Shown: positions 1 to 5,165 of the stretch, in pieces
How positions within the stretch are numbered: position 1 is the first letter of the stretch
Layout of the letters: each line of letters begins with the position of its first letter
Source: Firmicutes bacterium UBA5496
Lineage (GTDB): Bacteria; Bacillota; Proteinivoracia; UBA4975
Reading direction: 5' to 3'
Length of the DNA: 5,770 bases
Assembly (NCBI GenBank): GCA_002427015.1
Contig: DIPE01000076.1
Location: 1,741-7,510, forward strand
The notes under the pieces: model-generated
The model's input: only the letters and a program-made list of their open reading frames with translations
What the model was told of the DNA's origin: nothing
Databases searched by the model: none
Made by a program: the position numbers and the translations under genes

Positions 1-146
1 CGTATTTGCTCGGCAATTCCCATCAGGTCAGAATCTGCTGTGACAGTTGCGGGCGCTTGCTCGGCCCGGGGCAAGCGAGCTTTTAGTTCTTGCACCTCTT
101 CGCTCAACTGGTTTACTTTTTTCAGGATGTTTTCAATGTCAGACAT
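1..146 (-). CDS. Small coiled-coil protein of unknown function (N-terminal fragment)
   Basis: This is the 5' end of a minus-strand gene that runs off the left edge of the window. The 48 visible residues begin MSDIENILKKVNQL and continue as a charged amphipathic helix (residues about 3-25, leucine/valine heptads with E, K and Q) that looks like a short coiled coil. A Pro/Ala-rich linker with APATVTAD (about 26-40) and the start of another helix follow. The ATG at 146-144 has an excellent ribosome site, GGAGGG, 5 bases upstream, so the start is secure. A promoter is visible upstream (198-203 and 175-180). I do not recognise the family. Small proteins with an N-terminal coiled coil and a Pro/Ala linker often serve as scaffold or accessory subunits, but nothing here proves that. 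It is divergent from the acetyltransferase gene. Confidence 0.75.
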   Translation of the reverse strand, partial: MSDIENILKKVNQLSEEVQELKARLPRAEQAPATVTADSDLMGIAEQI

Positions 147-160
147 CAGCTTCCCTCCAA

Positions 161-180
161 TAATATATAATTCTATATTA
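161..180. repeat. AT-rich imperfect palindrome over the -10 region
   Basis: The arms TAATATA (161-167) and TATATTA (174-180) are exact inverted repeats. Counting the centre, 9 of 10 base pairs of this 20-base element are symmetric; only 168/173 mismatches. It covers the -10 hexamer and the expected transcription start of the minus-strand gene, a usual place for a repressor operator. AT-rich DNA yields such symmetry easily, so an operator role is inference only. Confidence 0.4.
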
Positions 181-203
181 GTGTACCTCCTTATATCTGT
201 CAA
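175..203 (-). promoter_or_regulatory. Sigma-A-type promoter for the coiled-coil gene
   Basis: On the minus strand a perfect -35 hexamer TTGACA (203-198) is followed after exactly 17 bases by TAATAT (180-175), which matches the -10 consensus at 4 of 6 positions. Transcription would begin near 168, leaving a leader of about 20 bases that carries the GGAGGG ribosome site of the gene starting at 146. Confidence 0.6.
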
Positions 204-243
204 GACGCCCAGCCCTGTCTTCCTTAATTGCTCTGGGTTGGTG

Positions 244-249
244 TATAAT
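244..249 (+). promoter_or_regulatory. Possible -10 element for the GNAT-PAP2 unit
   Basis: A perfect TATAAT hexamer lies 18 bases before the GNAT start codon. No good -35 hexamer is found 16-18 bases upstream (only TTCCTT at 220-225), and there is no TG extension. Transcription would start near 256, just at the ribosome site, giving a very short leader. It is the best promoter candidate in this gap but weak. Confidence 0.3.
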
Positions 250-267
250 AACCTGTGAGGTGAACCC

Positions 268-855
268 ATGGAACCTTTAATCCTGAAATATGGCAATATC
301 ATCCTTCGGGACCGCATCCCGGCAGACCTGGCAGATCACCGGCGCTGGCTGCGCACCGAAACTGCCTGGCTGGATTGGGATGCCCCCTGGGAAGGCAATG
401 ATCCCCCATTCATCAGCAAGTACTTGGAACGCCTGGAGCAGCAGCTGCATCAACCCTTGCCGGCAATCCGCCCAACTCTGGAAATCTGCCATGCCGATGG
501 CGCGCATATCGGCATGGTCAACGCCTACTACATCGATGGGGACAGAGAAAGGCTGGCGGTAGGCATCGGCCTCAGGGAAAGCAGCTACTGGGGCAAGGGC
601 CTTGGCACTCAGGCCTTTCTCCTTTGGCTGAGCTATCAGTTTGCCGCCACCGGCCGCAAGCGCATATACTGCCAGACCTGGTCGGGGAATACCCGCATGC
701 TCAAACTGGCGGCGAAATCTCATTTCAGCGAATGTGAACGCATCAGGAACTTACATGAAATCCAGGGCCAGCGCTATGATGCTCTGACCTTTGTCCTCAA
801 CCAGGCAGTCTTTTGGACTATGCACCCAGAACTGCACCCCGGAGGGACAATATAA
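268..855 (+). CDS. GNAT family N-acetyltransferase (RimJ/RimL-like)
   Basis: A 195-aa protein with the layout of the Acetyltransf_3 (RimJ/RimL) branch of GNAT enzymes, which move an acetyl group from acetyl-CoA to an amine. An N-terminal substrate-side region (1-70) begins with the typical strand 'LKYGNIILRDRIPADLADH'. Next come strands around 70-88 (LEICH..GAHIGMV) and 97-105 (AVGIGL). The acetyl-CoA pyrophosphate loop is YWGKGLGTQA (107-116), fitting the family R/QxxGxG/A motif. Helix and strand follow, then N141 in 'SGNTRMLKLAAKSHF', the usual Asn before the last helix. The start has a GTGAGGTGAA ribosome site at 255-264. The PAP2 gene begins 19 bases after the stop with no terminator between, so the two are probably co-transcribed. 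The substrate cannot be read from sequence: N-terminal protein acetylation, an antibiotic or another small amine are all possible. Confidence 0.88.
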   Translation: MEPLILKYGNIILRDRIPADLADHRRWLRTETAWLDWDAPWEGNDPPFISKYLERLEQQLHQPLPAIRPTLEICHADGAHIGMVNAYYIDGDRERLAVGIGLRESSYWGKGLGTQAFLLWLSYQFAATGRKRIYCQTWSGNTRMLKLAAKSHFSECERIRNLHEIQGQRYDALTFVLNQAVFWTMHPELHPGGTI

Positions 856-874
856 TTTTTGAGGTGGGCAAAAA

Positions 875-1525
875 ATGAATAAAATCCGGCACTTTATCTT
901 ATCTCGGCCGCAGGTGGCCTTAATTATTTTAGCGGCAGTATACGCCTTGGTCACTTCCCTCTACCCCTTGTTTAACATGCCCCGGGAAACCACATATTGT
1001 TTGAGCACAGGCCTGGATGACCGCATTGTCTTCTCCCCAGTGTGGATCCTCCCCTATGTCTCCTGGTATGCCTTTCTTCCCGCTGTAGGTTTTTTCCTCA
1101 TGTTTAAAGATAAAAGACAATGTGCAATCACGTTGCTGACCATGATTTTCGGGCTGCTCCTCAGCTATCTGATTTATTCTTTTTTCCAGACCACTGTTCC
1201 CCGGCCGGCAGTCCCTGGCGACGACCTCTTCTCCCGGCTGGTGCGGCTGATTTATCATATTGATCAGCCCTTTAACGCTTTCCCCAGCATTCATGTTCTG
1301 GCTACTTACGCGCTGATGCTGGGCGCGGCCAGGGGCCGGGGCATTAAAAAAGCCGCCAAGGCGGCAATATGGATTGTGGGCTGGGCAATCATCCTGTCCA
1401 CGGTATTTGTCAAGCAGCATGTAGCCGCAGACATCCTTGGCGGTTTAGTCCTGGCGCAAGTTCTGCACAGGCTGCTTGCCTATCCGCTGGATTGCTGGTT
1501 GGACGCCGAAGCTGCAAAGATATGA
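875..1525 (+). CDS. PAP2 superfamily (AUR1/inositolphosphotransferase-like) membrane phosphatase
   Basis: A 216-aa integral membrane protein with about six hydrophobic segments (near 12-33, 55-77, 84-104, 138-152, 163-178 and 186-203). The PAP2 active-site signatures are in order. Motif 1 is the variant 'QTTVPRP' (R110, P111), as in the AUR1-like PAP2_3 branch. Motif 2 is FPSIH (136-140) with H140. Motif 3 is VFVKQHVAAD (177-186) with nucleophile H182 and charge-relay D186. Such enzymes hydrolyse or transfer phosphate from lipid phosphates such as phosphatidate or undecaprenyl pyrophosphate; in the AUR1 branch they may move a head group. All core His/Arg/Asp residues are present, so it should be active. 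The ATG is served by GAGGTGG at 861-867. It is the second gene of a unit with the GNAT gene and ends at a strong terminator. The lipid substrate is unknown. Confidence 0.88.
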   Translation: MNKIRHFILSRPQVALIILAAVYALVTSLYPLFNMPRETTYCLSTGLDDRIVFSPVWILPYVSWYAFLPAVGFFLMFKDKRQCAITLLTMIFGLLLSYLIYSFFQTTVPRPAVPGDDLFSRLVRLIYHIDQPFNAFPSIHVLATYALMLGAARGRGIKKAAKAAIWIVGWAIILSTVFVKQHVAADILGGLVLAQVLHRLLAYPLDCWLDAEAAKI

Positions 1526-1542
1526 CCCGCAAAACAACACCG

Positions 1543-1566
1543 AACCCCCTGAGTCAGGGGGTTTTT
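1543..1566 (+). terminator. Rho-independent terminator after the PAP2 gene
   Basis: A 9-bp stem (AACCCCCTG at 1543-1551 with CAGGGGGTT at 1555-1563) closes a 3-base loop, and the 3' arm runs into TTTTT (1562-1566). It lies 17 bases past the PAP2 stop and just past the stop of the convergent methyltransferase gene at 1568. It may therefore also slow minus-strand transcription, although the T-run on that side is interrupted. Confidence 0.9.
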
Positions 1567-1567
1567 C

Positions 1568-2722
1568 CTATTCGGGCAGGTCTTTCTGCTTTCTGTCTGA
1601 CCGGGGCGGCGGCGGGCCGATAAACTGATAGTAATCGCACTCAATCCTGCCGTTATAGAGCTTGCGCTTTTTGTCTGCCTTGCGGCCGTAATATTTTTCA
1701 AAATCCGCCTCGCTGGTGATGATATAGATTGACCAGGTGTCCCAGGGGGCAAAGACTTTGCCCATTTCTCTGTATAGCCCAAGAGTGGGGCCCTCAAGCC
1801 TTTCCCCGTAAGGGGGATTGGTGATGAGGCAGCCGTATTTCACCGAGGAACGCACCTGAGCCAGCTCCCGGCGCTGAAAGTGGATTTTGTCTGCCACCCC
1901 TGCATTGTCAGCATTCTGGCGGGCGATGGCGATAACTGATGCATCTATATCCGAGCCTTGGAGCTTAAGGGGGTTGTCTGCAATAGCCCCGCTGGCTTCG
2001 CTTCTGGCTGCCTGCCACAGGGCTCTGCCCAGCTGGGGCCAGTCCTCGGCGGCAAAGCGGCGGGTGAGGCCGGGAGCGATATTATCTCCAATCAGAGCCG
2101 CTTCGATTAAGATTGTCCCTGAGCCGCAAAAGGGGTCCAGAAGCAAACGCTGAGGCTGCCAATGGCTAAGCTGGACCAAAGCCGCCGCCAAGGTTTCCTT
2201 AATAGGCGCCTGTCCCGCCTCTATCCTGTAGCCTCGTTTGTGCAGGCCGGCGCCGCTGGTGTCAATAGTAAGGGTTGCCCGGTCTTTGAGGAGAGCCACC
2301 TGAATGGAATAACGGGGGCCGGTCTCCTGAAACCACTGGACCTTGTATTTTTGTTTCAGCCGCTCCACCACTGCCTTTTTAACGATGGCCTGGCAGTCGG
2401 GAACGCTGTGCAGCTGAGACTTGACGGATTTTCCCTGCACAGGGAACTCTCCGTCTTGGGGGATCCAATCTTCCCATGGCAAGGCCTTGGTCTTTTCAAA
2501 GAGTTCATCAAAACTTTTCGCCGTAAATTCCCCCAGCAGCAATTGCACCCTGTCGGCAGAACGCAGCCAGAGGTTGGCCCGGGGGATGGCTGCCAGGTCT
2601 GCGACAAAAAGCACCCGGCCGTTTTCCACTTCCAAATCGGTATAGCCAAGATTCTTCAGTTCCCGTGCGACCACCGCCTCCAAACCAAAGGCCGCTGTTG
2701 CAATAAGACGCACTTCATTCAT
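1568..2722 (-). CDS. rlmL: THUMP domain class I SAM-dependent RNA methyltransferase (YpsC/RlmL family)
   Basis: A 384-aa protein of the COG0116 family, whose E. coli member RlmL makes m2G2445 in 23S rRNA; B. subtilis YpsC is the Firmicute counterpart. The N-terminus 'LIATAAFGLEAVVAREL' is the family hallmark. A THUMP RNA-binding domain spans about 45-156, followed by LHKRGYR (160-166). The Rossmann methyltransferase domain has motif I LDPFCGSGT (195-203), an acidic pair GSDID (256-260) for SAM, and catalytic motif IV NPPYGERL (302-309). It lacks the second RlmK domain found in gamma-proteobacterial RlmKL, as expected outside that group. I place the start at ATG 2722: it gives the family-typical N-terminus and has GTGGTGA 5 bases upstream. 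The GTG at 2734 is in frame but less likely. The Pro-rich and basic tail (370-384) may be disordered. The exact target base is inferred from the family. Confidence 0.92.
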   Translation of the reverse strand: MNEVRLIATAAFGLEAVVARELKNLGYTDLEVENGRVLFVADLAAIPRANLWLRSADRVQLLLGEFTAKSFDELFEKTKALPWEDWIPQDGEFPVQGKSVKSQLHSVPDCQAIVKKAVVERLKQKYKVQWFQETGPRYSIQVALLKDRATLTIDTSGAGLHKRGYRIEAGQAPIKETLAAALVQLSHWQPQRLLLDPFCGSGTILIEAALIGDNIAPGLTRRFAAEDWPQLGRALWQAARSEASGAIADNPLKLQGSDIDASVIAIARQNADNAGVADKIHFQRRELAQVRSSVKYGCLITNPPYGERLEGPTLGLYREMGKVFAPWDTWSIYIITSEADFEKYYGRKADKKRKLYNGRIECDYYQFIGPPPPRSDRKQKDLPE

Positions 2723-2762
2723 GTTTGTCACCACTTTTCCCCGCAGTTATAGTGCAAAAGCC

Positions 2763-2785
2763 AAAAAAAGGGGCCCTATTGGCCC
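2763..2785 (-). terminator. Rho-independent terminator after the zinc-ribbon gene
   Basis: Read on the minus strand, GGGCC (2785-2781), a 5-base loop, then GGCCC (2775-2771) and one C lead into seven T (2769-2763). The stem is short but all G/C. It begins 8 bases after the stop codon of the gene ending at 2794 and separates it from the methyltransferase gene downstream, which probably needs its own promoter or read-through. Confidence 0.75.
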
Positions 2786-2793
2786 GCGCTTTG

Positions 2794-3459
2794 CTACTCA
2801 TATAATACTATGCTATCAAGCATATGCCTGAAAAGAGGCGCATACTGGGAGTCAAGACCGCTGGAGCAGGTCATAGTTATGACGTATGTAAAAGTCTGAG
2901 GTTGCTTATTTACCGCATTGTAGGTGCGTTTAAAGTAAAGCTGGTGTTTGTTGACCAAGACTCCATCTTCTTTGCAGGAAACCACAGTATACATGGACTC
3001 GCCAAACCCCTCCAGGAAAACTGTATTCTGAGAGATAACGGTAAAGACCTGGGGCTTGTTGTCCACCCGGTGAGCGTCGGGATTGAGGACCATTGCTCCA
3101 AGAAAACTGATATCCAGGGTGCCGCGGACACTGTCCTTGAAGACCACCTGGGATTGGGCATCATAGTAGAGGCTCCAGCCGGTGCCGGGAACTTCCATTT
3201 TGATGCCGTAGTCAGAAAAATCCATTGGCACCCATTGGGCGCTGGGATCATAATCCGGGCCGGTAACAGTATCTCTCTTGAATTGTGAAGCCATAGCATA
3301 CACAGCTCCGCCAATAAGGGCAATCGCCAGTATAATCAGCAGAATTTTAACTGCCAGGGCTCCCCCGCCCTTGGACTCTACTTTCCTCAGTGAACGTCCG
3401 CAATAAGAACAAGATTTAGCCGTATCCGCCATTTCATTGCCGCAATCCGGACATAACAT
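2794..3459 (-). CDS. Zinc-ribbon, single-span membrane protein with extracytoplasmic PsbP/DcrB-like domain
   Basis: A 221-aa protein in three parts. Residues 1-24 form a zinc ribbon with C3-x2-C6 and C17-x2-C20 (CPDC...CSYC). A basic, glycine-rich linker (25-33) leads to one transmembrane helix at about 34-57 (LAVKILLIILAIALIGGAVYA). The remaining 160 residues are probably outside the cell. This outer part has alternating strands and ends in 'PLFRHMLDSIVLYE', which resembles the C-terminal helix and strand of PsbP/DcrB (DUF1795-like) folds; that assignment is inference. Cytoplasmic zinc ribbon plus outer domain is a common Firmicute layout for envelope-associated or sensor-like proteins of unknown function. 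The ATG has a GAGGGGGG ribosome site 6 bases upstream (3473-3466). The gene is 85 bases downstream of the repeat-protein gene, with inverted repeats in the gap, and is closed by its own terminator. Confidence 0.8.
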   Translation of the reverse strand: MLCPDCGNEMADTAKSCSYCGRSLRKVESKGGGALAVKILLIILAIALIGGAVYAMASQFKRDTVTGPDYDPSAQWVPMDFSDYGIKMEVPGTGWSLYYDAQSQVVFKDSVRGTLDISFLGAMVLNPDAHRVDNKPQVFTVISQNTVFLEGFGESMYTVVSCKEDGVLVNKHQLYFKRTYNAVNKQPQTFTYVITMTCSSGLDSQYAPLFRHMLDSIVLYE

Positions 3460-3473
3460 ATATAACCCCCCTC

Positions 3474-3514
3474 AGAGGTATTTATTGCCTCTACAATATT
3501 CTACACAGAGGCAA
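3474..3514. repeat. Nested inverted repeats upstream of the zinc-ribbon gene
   Basis: TTGCCTCT (3485-3492) and AGAGGCAA (3507-3514) are perfect 8-base inverted repeats 14 bases apart. A third copy, AGAGG (3474-3478), can pair with the same CCTCT (3488-3492). On the minus-strand transcript the middle arm could pair with either the upstream or the downstream arm, and the downstream pairing abuts the ribosome site (3473-3466). A -10-like TAGAAT (minus strand, 3503-3498) lies between the two long arms, so an operator is equally possible. Confidence 0.45.
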
Positions 3515-3544
3515 GGAAATCCTGCTTGGGGTTATTATTTTAGA

Positions 3545-3745
3545 TTAAGCTTCAGCAGGGCTGCTGGCAATATACACCTTTAGTTCAGCATCCTGCTCTT
3601 TGGGAACCAGGTAGATGCTGGTTTGGGCATCCCATCTCTCCTGGACAGGAAATACAACCATCTGTGCCTCCCGCCGATCCTTGACAATGCAGGCACAGAC
3701 ATCAGCCTCCCATTTTTTGTCCACGAATAAAACCTTTACCGCCAA
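3545..3745 (-). CDS. 66-aa tandem 13-residue repeat protein (DUF6150 / septoil-knot-like)
   Basis: The frame is open up to an ATG at 3913, but the real start is almost surely TTG at 3745. AGAGGAGGG (3760-3752) lies just upstream with GGAGG spaced 7 bases from it, and the product then begins MAVKVLFVDKKWEAD, where repeat 1 starts. The protein is four 13-residue units (4-16, 17-29, 30-42, 43-55) plus a half unit (56-60). Each has a hydrophobic strand ending in V (8, 21, 34, 47), a polar turn, and an E/D-A pair (A14, A27, A40, A53), all exactly 13 apart. This is the pattern I know from small proteins called DUF6150, later linked to the '7(1) septoil knot' fold; family membership is from memory and not searched. 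The later units are diverged (REAQ, DAQT, DAEL). No enzyme motif, signal or membrane span is present. The function is unknown. Confidence 0.72.
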   Translation of the reverse strand: MAVKVLFVDKKWEADVCACIVKDRREAQMVVFPVQERWDAQTSIYLVPKEQDAELKVYIASSPAEA

Positions 3746-3778
3746 AACCTTCCCTCCTCTATCTGATAATACTGCCAT

Positions 3779-3808
3779 CTTGTAGACTATATCAGACTCA
3801 TCTGTCAA
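3779..3808 (-). promoter_or_regulatory. Possible promoter for the repeat-protein gene
   Basis: A perfect TTGACA (minus strand, 3808-3803) is followed after 18 bases by TACAAG (3784-3779), which matches the -10 consensus at 4 of 6 positions. This would give a start near 3772 and a leader of about 27 bases carrying the AGAGGAGGG ribosome site, consistent with the TTG start at 3745. The weak -10 keeps confidence low. Confidence 0.4.
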
Positions 3809-3815
3809 ATATTGT

Positions 3816-3831
3816 CGAATCAGCTGATTCG
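3816..3831. repeat. Perfect 16-bp palindrome, candidate operator
   Basis: CGAATCAGCTGATTCG reads the same on both strands with no spacer. It lies 7 bases upstream of the TTGACA box of the minus-strand repeat-protein gene and inside the 202-base gap between two divergent genes. A perfect 16-base palindrome is expected by chance about 0.1 times in a window this size. A binding site for a dimeric regulator is plausible but unproven. Confidence 0.5.
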
Positions 3832-3947
3832 GACGGGGATTTTCAGACTGTCGGTATAATATTATGCGAAGCTCAGTAAGATTTTGTGGTAATAGGGTCT
3901 CAATAATTTGCAAATAATATACTTATGACTGAGCAAGGAGGAATAAA

Positions 3948-4430
3948 ATGGACGTAATATCCCATGGGATTTGGGGAGGAATGCTCTTGGGCAAAAGAAC
4001 GAATTTTTGGCTGGCGGCAGTATTTGGCATACTTCCCGATGCATTGGCCTTTCTCCCCTACCTCATTCCCCGGATTCTGGCAGGGGAATTATCGGCGATT
4101 CTGGCCCGGCCCCAGATATATCCCCCCTGGGTGCTTACAGTCTATAACTGCACCCACAGTTTGGTCATTGCCGGCATGATCTTCTATGCCCTTTGCCGCA
4201 TCCGCCTGGATTTAGGTCTAGCCTTCCTGGCCTGGCCCCTGCATATTCTCTTTGACATTCCCACTCATACTGCCGCATCTTTTCCTACCAAGTTCCTGTT
4301 TCCCCTTAGTCATCTGCACTGCAATGGAATTGCCTGGCGGACGGGCTATATTTTTCTGGGAAACTGGCTGGCCATCGCCATTCTATACTTGCTCCAGGCT
4401 GCCAGAATGCAAATTGCCCAACAGCAATAA
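3948..4430 (+). CDS. YdjM-like membrane-bound metal-dependent hydrolase
   Basis: A 160-aa membrane protein with the His/Asp pattern of the YdjM/PF04307 family of putative metal-dependent membrane hydrolases. H6 lies in the N-terminal 'DVISHGIWGG', D31 in GILPD, H70 in CTHS, and H99, D103 and H107 in HILFDIPTH. Four hydrophobic segments lie near 20-40, 62-82, 88-104 and 132-148. The polar residues sit at helix ends, as expected for a metal site near the membrane surface. The start has a textbook AAGGAGG (3935-3941) 6 bases before the ATG. A TATACT hexamer at 3918-3923 is the only promoter-like motif, without a good -35. The gene stands alone, divergent from the repeat-protein gene and convergent with the membrane-protein gene. 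Substrates of this family are largely unknown. Confidence 0.8.
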   Translation: MDVISHGIWGGMLLGKRTNFWLAAVFGILPDALAFLPYLIPRILAGELSAILARPQIYPPWVLTVYNCTHSLVIAGMIFYALCRIRLDLGLAFLAWPLHILFDIPTHTAASFPTKFLFPLSHLHCNGIAWRTGYIFLGNWLAIAILYLLQAARMQIAQQQ

Positions 4431-4434
4431 AAAA

Positions 4435-4449
4435 CTGCCAAGCCGGCAG
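4435..4449 (-). terminator. Second, distal terminator on the minus strand
   Basis: On the minus strand CTGCC (4449-4445), a 5-base loop and GGCAG (4439-4435) run into TTTT (4434-4431), then TTATT inside the hydrolase stop region. On the plus strand no T-run follows, so it acts, if at all, on leftward transcription coming through the hairpin at 4487-4513. Confidence 0.5.
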
Positions 4450-4486
4450 GAAGGCCCATGAAAGCACAGTCAGAAGAAACCAATAA

Positions 4487-4513
4487 GGGCTGTCTCCTTT
4501 TTTGAGACAGCCC
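4487..4513. terminator. Bidirectional hairpin terminator between convergent genes
   Basis: A perfect 10-bp stem, GGGCTGTCTC (4487-4496) with GAGACAGCCC (4504-4513), encloses a 7-base C/T loop. On the plus strand it is followed by C and TTTT (4515-4518), and it begins 56 bases after the hydrolase stop. On the minus strand it starts 3 bases after the membrane-protein stop, with a poorer T-run (TTATTGG). It probably serves both convergent genes. Confidence 0.8.
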
Positions 4514-4516
4514 CTT

Positions 4517-5044
4517 TTACCGCCATAATTTTTCCAGCCCCCGATAGATCCAGCCGGGGAACAATGCGAGCCAGCTGAGCAAATCCATCTGACAAAGACG
4601 GGTTATGCCAAAGGCGCCTGCTGCCATCAAGCCGGCTTCGGCATATACAATACCCAGCCTGCTGCCAATGGCTACAATTAAAAATGCGCTTGTACACAAA
4701 AATGCCAAGTTTATGCCGATGCCCTGCCAGGACCAAGTATCGCCAATCATAGAACCCACAAGAGCAGTCATAAGCGCCAGCGCCGCTGTTCCTAAAAACA
4801 AGGGCAAGAAGATTGCATGGCGCACCGCCACAAAAACATAGCACATCAGGGGGATGCCTAAGGTAAGCAGCACCAGCAGGCCGCCATGGTGCCACCGGTC
4901 CAGCAGGTGGTAGACAAGGAGACAAAGAATTACTGCAGCCAGCCCGCTGAAAAAATAGATAGCTTTAAACTGGTCAATTGCACCCAGCCCCCATAATAAA
5001 AAGGCCGGAGCCATACCCATTATCCCCGCGCTTAAGTCTTTCAC
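4517..5044 (-). CDS. Multi-span membrane protein of unknown function
   Basis: A 175-aa hydrophobic protein, mainly six or so membrane segments separated by short loops. It begins MKDLSAGIMGMAPAFLLWGLG, has a charged loop LLDRWHHGG near residues 47-55, and ends with a short amphipathic tail (FPGWIYRGLEKLWR). I choose the GTG at 5044: AAGGGGTGAT (5060-5051), a close match to the full Shine-Dalgarno sequence, sits 6 bases upstream. A longer reading from GTG 5077 has no ribosome site and adds a polar stretch that would have to contain this site. I see no catalytic motif and no known family signature. It lies 121 bases downstream of the CBS-ACT gene on the same strand, behind that gene's terminator, so is probably transcribed separately. 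It could be a small transporter-like or envelope protein, but this is not supported by motifs. Confidence 0.72.
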   Translation of the reverse strand: MKDLSAGIMGMAPAFLLWGLGAIDQFKAIYFFSGLAAVILCLLVYHLLDRWHHGGLLVLLTLGIPLMCYVFVAVRHAIFLPLFLGTAALALMTALVGSMIGDTWSWQGIGINLAFLCTSAFLIVAIGSRLGIVYAEAGLMAAGAFGITRLCQMDLLSWLALFPGWIYRGLEKLWR

Positions 5045-5120
5045 GCAAACATCACCCCTTAGAAATTGTTTCGACACTCAAAAAGAATTTTCCTGCCCCT
5101 GCCGCTTAAAATTTATTAGC

Positions 5121-5149
5121 AAAATAAAACAACCTGCGTCAGCAGGTTG
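5121..5149 (-). terminator. Rho-independent terminator after the CBS-ACT gene
   Basis: A perfect 8-bp stem, CAACCTGC with GCAGGTTG on either strand (5149-5142 and 5137-5130), has a 4-base loop and on the minus strand is followed by TTTTATTTT (5129-5121). It begins 16 bases past the stop codon at 5166. Confidence 0.88.
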
Positions 5150-5165
5150 CTCGTTTCTTTATTAG

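Noticed and set aside
186..192. Perfect AAGGAGG on the minus strand
   Set aside because: It lies between the -35 and -10 hexamers, upstream of the expected transcript start, and no start codon follows at a usable distance.
40..258. A 72-residue plus-strand open frame at the left end
   Set aside because: It overlaps the well-supported minus-strand coiled-coil gene and its promoter, has no ribosome site, and gives low-complexity product; it is a shadow frame.
2162..2752. A 196-residue plus-strand open frame opposite the RNA methyltransferase gene
   Set aside because: The minus strand carries complete THUMP and methyltransferase motifs; the opposite frame has no ribosome site and no recognisable domain.
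3746..3913. N-terminal extension of the repeat protein from an ATG at 3913
   Set aside because: It has no ribosome site, would contain the promoter, the 16-bp palindrome and the strong Shine-Dalgarno site, and does not continue the repeat pattern.
5045..5077. Longer membrane-protein start at GTG 5077
   Set aside because: It has no ribosome site and would place the AAGGGGTGAT site inside the coding sequence; the GTG at 5044 is correctly spaced from that site.
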